Shown: positions 1-7,100 of the stretch, one piece after another
Layout of the letters: every line of letters starts with the position of its first letter
Position numbering within the stretch: the first letter of the stretch is position 1
Source of the DNA: Serinibacter arcticus
GTDB lineage: Bacteria > Actinomycetota > Actinomycetes > Actinomycetales > Beutenbergiaceae
Reading direction: 5' to 3'
Length of the DNA: 64,000 nt
NCBI RefSeq assembly: GCF_004786095.1
Contig: NZ_RHPJ01000003.1
Coordinates: 1-64,000, forward strand
Program-made: the position numbers and the translations under genes
Notes under the pieces: model-generated
Database searches by the model: none
Seen by the model: the letters and a program-made list of their open reading frames with translations, nothing else
Told to the model about the DNA's origin: nothing

Positions 1-73
1 AGGCCGGAAGTGGAAGCGGGGACTAAAGACCCGTGGAGCTGACCGGTACTAATAAGCCGATCACTTCACCACA
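1..73 (+). rRNA. 23S ribosomal RNA, 3' end (partial)
   Basis: The window opens inside a 23S rRNA gene. The segment containing GACCGGTACTAATAAGCCGA is the strongly conserved 3'-terminal part of bacterial 23S rRNA. The mature 3' end is estimated from typical spacing after ACTAATA and could be off by several bases. It is followed by a spacer of about 130 nt and the 5S gene, the normal order of a bacterial rrn operon. Confidence 0.93.
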
Positions 74-201
74 CCAACAAGCTCAAAATTGTTGCGACGC
101 GTCCACTGTGCGGTTCCCGAACCACCAACACACCCCAACCAGACACACCCCTTCGGGTGCGGAGTCTGGTCTGGGAAGGTTTGTGTTGATAGTTCCATAG
201 A

Positions 202-321
202 GTTACGGCGGCCATAGCGAGGCGGGAAACGCCCGGCACCATTCCGAACCCGGAAGCTAAGCCCCTCAGCGCCGATGGTACTGCCCTGGAGACGGGGTGG
301 GAGAGTAGGACACCGCCGAAC
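202..321 (+). rRNA. rrf: 5S ribosomal RNA
   Basis: This stretch of about 120 nt begins GTTACGGCGGCCATAGCG and contains GGGAAACGCCCGG, CATTCCGAACCCGGAAGCTAAG and GGGAGAGTAGG, the conserved blocks of actinobacterial 5S rRNA. The two ends are complementary (GGCGG near the start, CCGCC near the end), as expected for helix I. It lies directly after 23S on the same strand and is followed by a terminator, so it closes the rrn operon. Confidence 0.95.
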
Positions 322-332
322 ACCCATTAAGC

Positions 333-368
333 CGAAAGGCCCCACACCCCCCGGTGTGGGGCCTTTCG
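333..368 (+). terminator. rrn operon terminator
   Basis: A 16-bp perfect inverted repeat (CGAAAGGCCCCACACC and its complement) with a 4-nt loop starts 12 nt after the 5S end. The right arm ends in CTTTCG rather than a long T run, which is usual for strong high-GC terminators. Confidence 0.85.
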
Positions 369-509
369 CACACCCACCACCAACCCACCAGCGCACACGC
401 ACAGCCCAGTACCACCTCGGACACCCAGCCCCACCGAGCCCCGCACCCCTGGCGCGGGGCTTTCCTGCATCCGCGACGGGTATTCCGCGTTCCCGCTCGT
501 GTCCGGTGG

Positions 510-552
510 TTCTCCTTCCTCCTTCTCCTTCTCCTTCCTCCTTCTCCTCCTC
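510..552. repeat. 43-nt uninterrupted pyrimidine tract
   Basis: Every base from 510 to 552 on the + strand is C or T, built from irregular CTTCTCC/CTTCCTCC units. It lies in the 253-nt gap between the rrn terminator and the first coding gene. Apart from this tract the gap shows only a possible -10 box (TAGGGT near 578) for the next gene. Confidence 0.8.
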
Positions 553-621
553 GCGGTGTGGGTACCGAAGCGCGTGGTTAGGGTGGGGTCAGGACCGGTG
601 AGTTCAGACGAGGGGGCGGCG

Positions 622-1479
622 ATGCTGCGCGTGACGGTGAGTGGCTCCGGGGCACCCCGGGTGGTGCTCGGCCCGGGGGAGACGCTTCTCATCGGGCGGG
701 CGCCTGATCAAGCACTTCCCGAACGCGACGCGACGGAGCAGCTGCGCCTGACGGCGCTGGCACTGCCCAGGGTCGCCGGCCACGTGTCCCGTCTCCTCGG
801 TGAGGTCGCGGTCGGCGAGGAGGTCGTGCGCCTGCGCTGGCGTGGCAGCACGGGGGCCCAGCTCTCCAGCCTGTTCGACGCCCCCGGCGGAGCCCGGCGC
901 GTCACCCTCTCGGAGGGCATGGTCGCGCTGCTGGACGAGGGGGATAACCAGCTGCTGGTGCTGCAGGGGCGTCAGCACCCCGATGGCACCTTCACCGACC
1001 TCCTCGTCTCGGTCGACGTCGAGCTGGTCGACACCCCCGCCGTCGTCGCCTCCTGGGTGCCGCAGCCCGATCCCGACTCCGCTCCCACCACCGAGGCGCC
1101 ACGGCTCGAGCCCTGGTCACGGGAGTGGTACGTCGCCCTGGCGCTCGCCGAACCGTGGCTCAGCGGCGAGGACGACTACCCGCGGCCGCCGTCGAACCGC
1201 GAGATCTACGAGCGCATCCTCGACTGGCGGGGACACGCGTGGAACCTCGAGCGGGCGCAGCGCGTCGACGATGCGATCCGCGTGGTCGCCCGCATGGCCT
1301 TCGGCATCGCCGACGATCCCTTCACCCAGGTCGAGGGGCGCGTCCAGAACGTCCGGTTCGCCGTCGGCCGGCGGTCGGCCGAGGTCCAGCTCGTCACGTC
1401 GAGCGACCTCTCGGCGGTGCTGGGAGCCCAGGCGCGAGGCGAGGGCCTGCGTCCGGTCCTCGGTTCCAGCCCGGGCTGA
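622..1479 (+). CDS. FHA-like domain protein of the type VII secretion island
   Basis: A cytoplasmic protein of 285 residues. The N-terminal half resembles a forkhead-associated (phosphothreonine-binding) fold: a GETLLIGR strand near residues 18-25, then an RVAGHVSR segment in the place of the usual S-R-x-H motif. The C-terminal half (from about residue 195, EWYVALALAEPWL) is helical and rich in charged and aromatic residues, like the winged-helix-like tail of some actinobacterial FHA proteins. I chose ATG 622, which follows a GAGGGGG ribosome binding site; an in-frame ATG at 499 would translate the pyrimidine tract into low-complexity sequence. It heads the secretion island and could recognise a target of the kinase at its far end. 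The FHA call is moderate; the island association is from position. Confidence 0.8.
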   Translation: MLRVTVSGSGAPRVVLGPGETLLIGRAPDQALPERDATEQLRLTALALPRVAGHVSRLLGEVAVGEEVVRLRWRGSTGAQLSSLFDAPGGARRVTLSEGMVALLDEGDNQLLVLQGRQHPDGTFTDLLVSVDVELVDTPAVVASWVPQPDPDSAPTTEAPRLEPWSREWYVALALAEPWLSGEDDYPRPPSNREIYERILDWRGHAWNLERAQRVDDAIRVVARMAFGIADDPFTQVEGRVQNVRFAVGRRSAEVQLVTSSDLSAVLGAQARGEGLRPVLGSSPG

Positions 1480-1530
1480 CCGGTCGCGCCCGACGCGCCG
1501 CAGCCCGACCCCGTCCCCACCTCCACCCGT

Positions 1531-1566
1531 ACGCCCTCCCGGACGCCTCAGCGTGGGGGAGGGCGT
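1531..1566 (+). terminator. Hairpin terminator after the FHA-like gene
   Basis: A perfect 10-bp inverted repeat (ACGCCCTCCC, complement at 1557-1566) encloses a smaller nested ACGC/GCGT stem. No T tract follows. It separates the FHA-like gene from the promoter element of the first WXG100 gene. Confidence 0.6.
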
Positions 1567-1620
1567 CGTCGTCGCGCCTGAGATCGACTGTGCTCGGCCC
1601 GTGCATCGGCCCCACGTGGC

Positions 1621-1672
1621 GGAACCTTCCACCCCGGCGGGGCTCCCGTTCGGTGGCCGTCGAACCTAGCGT
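1621..1672 (+). promoter_or_regulatory. Secretion-island promoter element, copy 1
   Basis: GGAACCTTCCACCCC at 1621-1635 is followed by a TAGCGT -10-like box at 1667-1672, 46 nt from motif start to box start. The same 15 bases recur at 1988 and 4095 with nearly the same offset to a TANNNT box. The WXG100 start codon lies 36 nt after the box. The spacing is too long for a -35/-10 pair, so the 15-mer may be an activator site; that reading is inference. Confidence 0.65.
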
Positions 1673-1708
1673 CGAGGACACCAGATCCCGACGTCGAAAG
1701 GCACGGCC

Positions 1709-1984
1709 ATGTACGACAGGAACACCTTCTACGGGCTCGACCCGGAGTACTCCCGCAACGCCTCCCGCGGCATGGAGCAGGGCGCCGGGGACCTCGGCAG
1801 CCTGGTGGGCTCGATCTCCGCGATGCTCGACTCCGTCACCTGGGAGGGCGCCGGCGCCAAGCGGTTCCTGGGGGACTGGAACGGGGCTCTGCGCCCCGAG
1901 CTGCAGGCGGTGACCGAGTCGCTCGCCGAGTCCGCGCAGGAGCTGCGCGTGCGGGCCGAGATGCAGGAGAAGGCGAGCAGCTGA
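1709..1984 (+). CDS. WXG100 family protein, likely type VII secretion substrate
   Basis: A small helical protein of 91 residues, the typical WXG100 (EsxA/EsxB-like) length. The WXG turn is W45-E46-G47, placed mid-protein between two predicted helices. WXG100 proteins are exported as helical-hairpin dimers by EccC/EssC ATPases. It has no signal peptide. The last residues are EKASS, matching the ERASS end of the second short WXG100 protein at 3759. Start ATG 1709 follows a GAAAGG ribosome binding site. It lies upstream of a long WXG100 protein and the EssC-type ATPase, which supports the secretion role. Confidence 0.92.
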   Translation: MYDRNTFYGLDPEYSRNASRGMEQGAGDLGSLVGSISAMLDSVTWEGAGAKRFLGDWNGALRPELQAVTESLAESAQELRVRAEMQEKASS

Positions 1985-1987
1985 CCC

Positions 1988-2040
1988 GGAACCTTCCACC
2001 CCCCGCAGGGGTGCGGCGGCGGTCACGTCCGACCTAGCGT
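1988..2040 (+). promoter_or_regulatory. Secretion-island promoter element, copy 2
   Basis: GGAACCTTCCACCCC at 1988-2002 is followed by TAGCGT at 2035-2040, an offset of 47 nt. It begins 3 nt after the stop of the first WXG100 gene and would drive the long WXG100 gene at 2095. Apart from the motif and the CCTAGCGTC block around the -10, the intervening sequence differs from copy 1. Confidence 0.65.
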
Positions 2041-2094
2041 CATCGACACCACGTACGAACCAGACACCACGACACAACGGAGAGGAGGCGGGAG

Positions 2095-3654
2095 ATGTCC
2101 TTCCAGGGAGCCGATGTCAGCGCACTCGACAAGATCGCCACCACCTGCCAGGAGGGTGCCGACTTCGCCCAGCAGGTCGTCGTCGCGCTCAAGGTCGTCG
2201 TCGCCGCGCTCAAGGCGATGTCCTGGACGGGGTGGGCCGCGGCGTACGCGGCCTACCTCGAGGCCACGGTCATCCCCTGGGTTCAGGCGACGGGCCGCTA
2301 CCTCGAGAACGCGGCGCGCATGCTGTCGCTCGTCTCGCAGATCCAGAAGTCCACCAGCGAGGACTCGCCCACGGTCACCATCCCGAAGGGCGGCTACACC
2401 CCGGTGCAGCTCCCCGCGGGGACGGCCACCAACCCGCCGCGCCTGAGCACCCCCGAGGTGCGCATCACCGTCACCGTGGCCGGTGGCGGCGCGGCTGGTG
2501 GCGGCGCGACGGTGTCCACCCCCACCGGGATCGGCGGTGGCGCCACCACGGGTGGTGCCGCGACAGGCGCTGCCACGGGCGGCGGGGCGACCGTCACCAC
2601 CCCCGTCGCCCCGACCGCGGGGGCGGGAGCGGGTGCGACGACGGCGGCCAGCTCAATCACGGGAGGAACCTCCCTCGGCGGCTCGATCTCCCAGGCCGGC
2701 GCCGCCATCTCCGCCATCGGCAAGGGCATCACGGGCATCGGTGACGGCGTCTCGCAGATCGGCGCGGGGATCGACCAGATCCGCGGTGGGATCGAGTCTC
2801 TGACCGGGGGCGGATCCGGCAGCGCGTCCGGGAGCACCGGGGCCGGCGGAACGATCGGAGCCATCGGTGCGGGCGCGATCGGCGCCGGCGTCGTCGGGAC
2901 CGGTGCGGGTCTCGGAGCGCTGGGGTCGAGCGGAGCGCTCGGGTCGAGCGGGTCGCTGGGCTCGATCGGGTCGTCGGGCTCGATCGGTTCCGGCGGCGTC
3001 GGAGCCGGCCTCCCGGGTCTGACCGGTGCCGGGGGCGGCTCCGCGTCGGGTGCCGACGTCGGCTCGGCCTTCCAGATCGCCCCGGGTGGTGGCTCGCTCG
3101 GATCGGGGGGCCTCAGCTGCTCCGGCGCAGGAACCAGCTCGTCCGCCGGGCTCGGTTCCGGGTCGGGCGGAGGCCTCGACCTCGGCGGCTCGTCCCTCAC
3201 GTCCCCGTCCCTCACCTCACCGTCTCCGACGTCGCCGACGCCGATCGCACCGGCCTCGGCCGGTGGCGGCGGGGTCGAGTCCTCCGGTGGCGGATCCGGA
3301 TCGACCGGCGGTGGCACCGGCGGCGGGACAGGTGGGGGCTCCGGCTCCGCACCAGGGTCCACGACCGGAACCGACGGCGGTGCGATCCCGGCCGCCCCGG
3401 CCACCCCGGCCCCCGACGCCCCCGTGACGACCGGTGCCGCCTCGGCGTCGCCGTCGTCCCTGGGCAGCACCGTGGACCCGCCCGTCACCGCCACCCTGAG
3501 CTCGGGCTCGCTCGCTGAGAGCGCCGGCGGCCTCCCGCCGGCCGCGCTCGCCGCACCGCTCGGACTCGCCGGCCTCGGGGCCGCGGGCCTGGGGGCGCTC
3601 CGCGGCAAGGCCCGGCAGCAGGACCAGGGCGAGCTCGCCCCCGAGATCGTCTGA
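2095..3654 (+). CDS. Long WXG100-like protein with Gly/Ser-rich tail and C-terminal hydrophobic segment
   Basis: 519 residues, over five times the usual WXG100 length. Residues 1-90 look like a WXG100 helical hairpin with W44-T45-G46. Residues 125-190 are Gly/Ala/Thr-rich. Residues 195-237 form a glycine-zipper-like segment with roughly 7-residue spacing (IGKGITGIGDGVSQIGAGI). From about 240 to 480 the protein is Gly/Ser/Pro low complexity. The end has a hydrophobic Ala/Leu/Gly stretch (about 480-505) followed by RGKARQQ, like a membrane anchor with a positive tail. PPE and LXG-type effectors also put long C-terminal extensions on WXG-like domains, but no toxin domain is recognisable here. 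A structural or surface component is plausible; the function is unknown. Confidence 0.85.
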   Translation: MSFQGADVSALDKIATTCQEGADFAQQVVVALKVVVAALKAMSWTGWAAAYAAYLEATVIPWVQATGRYLENAARMLSLVSQIQKSTSEDSPTVTIPKGGYTPVQLPAGTATNPPRLSTPEVRITVTVAGGGAAGGGATVSTPTGIGGGATTGGAATGAATGGGATVTTPVAPTAGAGAGATTAASSITGGTSLGGSISQAGAAISAIGKGITGIGDGVSQIGAGIDQIRGGIESLTGGGSGSASGSTGAGGTIGAIGAGAIGAGVVGTGAGLGALGSSGALGSSGSLGSIGSSGSIGSGGVGAGLPGLTGAGGGSASGADVGSAFQIAPGGGSLGSGGLSCSGAGTSSSAGLGSGSGGGLDLGGSSLTSPSLTSPSPTSPTPIAPASAGGGGVESSGGGSGSTGGGTGGGTGGGSGSAPGSTTGTDGGAIPAAPATPAPDAPVTTGAASASPSSLGSTVDPPVTATLSSGSLAESAGGLPPAALAAPLGLAGLGAAGLGALRGKARQQDQGELAPEIV

Positions 3655-3758
3655 CCGCACCACCAGCACCAGCACCCAGCACCACCTGACCGACGCCGTC
3701 CGGCCGCCGGTCACCACCTCCTCGCCACCTCGGTGGCACCCACGAAAGGACACTCATC

Positions 3759-4028
3759 ATGAGCACCACCGTCTACGGCATGGACATCAACGCGGCCCGC
3801 GACCTCGTCCGGGTGATGACGACCGACGCCGACACCATCACGCAGCTGACGTCCCGCCTCACGCAGCAGCTCGAGGGCACCCCGTGGCAGGGCCCGGACT
3901 CCCAGCGCTTCCGCACCGACTGGCAGGGTCAGTACGTGCCGGCGCTCAACAGCGTCGTGCAGGCGCTGCAGGAGAACGCCCAGATCCTCGCCTCGCAGGC
4001 GGACGACCAGGAGCGCGCCTCCAGCTGA
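3759..4028 (+). CDS. WXG100 family protein
   Basis: 89 residues with W43-Q44-G45 and a second WQG at 55-57, flanked by predicted helices. Its C-terminal ERASS resembles the EKASS end of the WXG100 protein at 1709. It follows the long WXG100 gene by 104 nt with no hairpin or copy of the GGAACC element between them, so the two are probably co-transcribed. A GAAAGGA ribosome binding site precedes ATG 3759. The expected role is a secreted dimer partner or substrate of the ATPase at 4195. Confidence 0.92.
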   Translation: MSTTVYGMDINAARDLVRVMTTDADTITQLTSRLTQQLEGTPWQGPDSQRFRTDWQGQYVPALNSVVQALQENAQILASQADDQERASS

Positions 4029-4037
4029 CCGGCGCAC

Positions 4038-4083
4038 GCACGACGGCGGCGGCCACCCTTCGGGGTGGCCGCCGCCGTCGTGC
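4038..4083 (+). terminator. Strong hairpin terminator with UUCG loop
   Basis: A 21-bp perfect stem starting GCACGACGGCGGCGGCC is closed by a C(TTCG)G tetraloop. It begins 10 nt after the WXG100 stop, so it ends the WXG100 unit and insulates the ATPase promoter. No T run follows. Confidence 0.8.
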
Positions 4084-4094
4084 CGCCTCGTGCC

Positions 4095-4146
4095 GGAACC
4101 TTCCACCCCCGGCCGCGTGGACGCGGCCCCCGGCCCTTCCTACTGT
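4095..4146 (+). promoter_or_regulatory. Secretion-island promoter element, copy 3
   Basis: GGAACCTTCCACCCC at 4095-4109 is followed by a TACTGT -10 box at 4141-4146, an offset of 46 nt, identical to copy 1. It lies between the UUCG terminator and the EssC-type ATPase gene and so marks that unit as co-regulated with the WXG100 genes. Confidence 0.65.
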
Positions 4147-4194
4147 CGAACCAGCAGCAGTTCTGCAGCGACGAAGCGACGAGGGAGAGCCATC

Positions 4195-7100
4195 ATGTGG
4201 CGACTGAGTGTGGTGCCGACCGCGGAGAGCGCGCTGGAGCCGGTCGACGTCGTGATCGACTCAGCGCCGCACGGGTGCGTCGCCGACCTCGCGGCCAGCC
4301 TCGGTGAGCACCTCGTGGGTGCGGGATCGCGCGTGCTGCTCGCCCCGGTCAGCGACGGCCGTCCGTGGCCGGCGCAGCAACGGCTGCTCGACTCCCCGCT
4401 GCGCGACGGCGGCCTGCTCCACGTGGCCTCGGTCCCGAGCGACTGGCTGACCCGCCCCGCGCGTCAGCGGCGACCGCGCGCCGTGCTGCGCGTGCTGTCC
4501 GGCCCCGAGGCGGGCCGCGAGGTCGAGCTGCACGGCGACGTCGTGACGCTCGGTCGGGGGAGCGACGCGCAGGTGCGGCTCGCCGACCCGCTCGTCAGCC
4601 GGACCCACGCCCGCCTGCTCCTGGGGGCGACGCCGTCCGTCGTCGATCTGGGCTCCGCCCACGGCACACGCGTCGGCGACCGCGAGGTGACCGGGGCGCA
4701 GCCGTTCGCGTGGGGCGAGCCGATCGTGCTCGGCGCCACCGAGGTCGTCCTGCGCCCGAGCGGTGAGGTCACGACGCCTGAGCGCGAGCAGGGCGTCCTG
4801 CGCCCGCCGCGTTTCGGGACCGCCGTCGTCGCGACGGAGCTCGATCTGCCCGCCCCGCCCGCCTCACCCAGGAAGACGCCGTTCCCCTGGCCGATGATGC
4901 TGATGCCCGTGCTCATCGGCGGTGGCATGCTCGCGATGAGCCGCAGCCCGATGTCGCTCATCTTCATGATCGGGTTCCCGCTGATGATGGCGATGACGAA
5001 CATCGTGCAGCGCCGGCAGGCCCGCAAGGAGTTCGAGGCCGAGCGCGACCTGTGGCGCGGTGACGTCCGCGAGGTCCTCACGACGCTCGACACCTCGGCC
5101 GCGACCCAGCGCGAGAACGCGTTCGACGACGAGCCCGATCTCGACGCCGTCGTGGTGCGGGCCCGCACCCGCCACCACTCCCTCTGGACGCGGCAGCAGG
5201 ACGACGACGACTTCCTCACGGTGCGCTCGGGGCTGGGGGAGCGCCCCGCGCTCGTCACGGCCAAGCGCCCCGGCGGCGGCGACCGCGCGCTCCGAGCCGA
5301 GGTCAGCCGCGCGCTCGCCGAGCGCACCACGCTGCCCGACCTGCCCGTCCCGCTCGACCTCACCGCCGGGCTGAGTGCGGTCACCGGTCCGGTCGACGAC
5401 GTCGACGCCTGGGTCAGGGCGGCGATCGTCCGCCTCGCCGTCACGCACTCGCCCACGGACCTCGCCGTCACCGCGGTGCTGGGTCCCGGCCGCAGCTCGC
5501 TGGAGACGTGGCTGCGCTGGCTCCCGCACGTCAGCTCCGCCGGGCCGGCGCCGGTCGCGATCGGTGCCGCGCAGGGGCAGGCGCTCCTGGAGAGCCTCAC
5601 CGTCACGGGCGGCGGGACCGGGCACACGCTCTGCCTCGTGGACGAGGGCGCCGGCCTGACCCGCCGGCACGTCGAGGCGGTGGCGCAGCAGGCGGCCGAG
5701 CGCCAGCTCCACCTCCTCTGGCTGGGGGAACGGAGCGAGGAGGTGCCGGCCGCGACGGCGCGACTGGTCGACCTGCGCACGGGCGAGCTCGCCCACGCCC
5801 GCCGCGGCGGCGTCGAGGAGATCACCACCCCCGAGACGCTTGACCTCGCGGTGGCCTGGTCCACCGCGCGATCGCTGGCGGGGTATCGGGACGAGGCCGC
5901 GGTCGGTGCCGCCGAGGCGCTGCTGCCGCCCGTGGTCCGCCTCCCCGACCTCACCGGCTGCGGGAGCGACGACGTCGAGCAGGTGCTCGAACGCTGGGCC
6001 ACCAGCCGCGGCCTGCGCGCCCAGCTCGGCGCCGGAACCGACGGGGCCGTGACCATCGACCTGCGCGAGGACGGTCCGCACGGGCTCGTCGCCGGGACCA
6101 CCGGCGCCGGCAAGAGCGAGCTGCTGCAGTCCCTCATCTCCTCGCTCGCGGTCAACAACCCGCCGAGCCGCATCACGTTCCTGCTGGTGGACTACAAGGG
6201 TGGTGCGGCGTTCCGGGAGTGCGCGCAGCTGCCGCACACGGTCGGGTACATCACCGACCTCACCCCGGCCCTGGTGCAGCGGGCGCTCGTCTCGCTGCAC
6301 GCCGAGCTCACCACGCGCGAGCACCTGCTCGAGCGCTACGGCGCCAAGGATCTGCCCGACCTCGAGCGCAGCCACCCCGAGGCCGCTCCGCCGAGCATGC
6401 TCATCTGCGTCGACGAGTTCGCCGCGCTCCTGGCGGAGGTACCGGACTTCGTCGACGGCATGGTCTCGATCGCGCAGCGCGGCCGGTCGCTCGGCATGCA
6501 CATGCTTCTGGCCACGCAGCGCCCGGCCGGCGTCGTGACACCCCAGATCAAGGCGAACACCGACCTGCGCATCGCGCTGCGCGTCGCCTCGCCCGACGAC
6601 TCCACCGACGTCATCGACGCGCCCGACGCCGCGCAGCTCTCGCGCCGCAACCCCGGCCGGGCCTGGCTGCGCCGCACCGGCCACGGCACCCGCGAGCTCG
6701 TCCAGGTCGCGTGGGTCGGGGCTCGTGAGCTGCGACGCGAAGCTTCCGCACCGGTCGAGGTCCGGCCCTTCGACGCGCGCGGCGGCGCCGCGCTCGCCGT
6801 GGCCGACGAGGAGGACGGCCGCCTCCACCCCCGCACCGACCTCGAGCGCCTGGTCGACACCGTCACGACGGCGCACCTGAGGACGGGTGCCACCGCACCC
6901 CGGCGCCCCTGGCTGCCGCAGCTGCCCGAGGTGCTGCCGCTCGGCGTCGCCGGACCCGGCCGCCTCGTCATCGGCGCGGACGCCGCTCAGGCCGCGCTGG
7001 TGGACGGCGCGGGTGCGCTGGAGTCGCTCTCGGTCGAGCCCGGCGCCGGTCAGGCGGTGCTCGGCATGATCGACCGACCCTCGGCGCAGACCCAGGAGCC

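Noticed and set aside
499-621. Upstream in-frame ATG at 499 giving the FHA-like protein an apparent signal peptide
   Set aside because: The hydrophobic Phe/Leu run is only the translation of the pyrimidine tract; ATG 622 has a good ribosome binding site and begins the conserved sequence.
1621-1650. GGAACC as the -35 of an extracytoplasmic-function sigma promoter
   Set aside because: No conserved -10 occurs 16-17 nt downstream in the three copies, whereas the TANNNT box at +46/47 is conserved. ECF control is not excluded elsewhere.
4039-4107. Inverted repeat of 21 bp as a transposon end
   Set aside because: It is a hairpin with a UUCG loop right after a stop codon, typical of a terminator; no transposase or target duplication is present.
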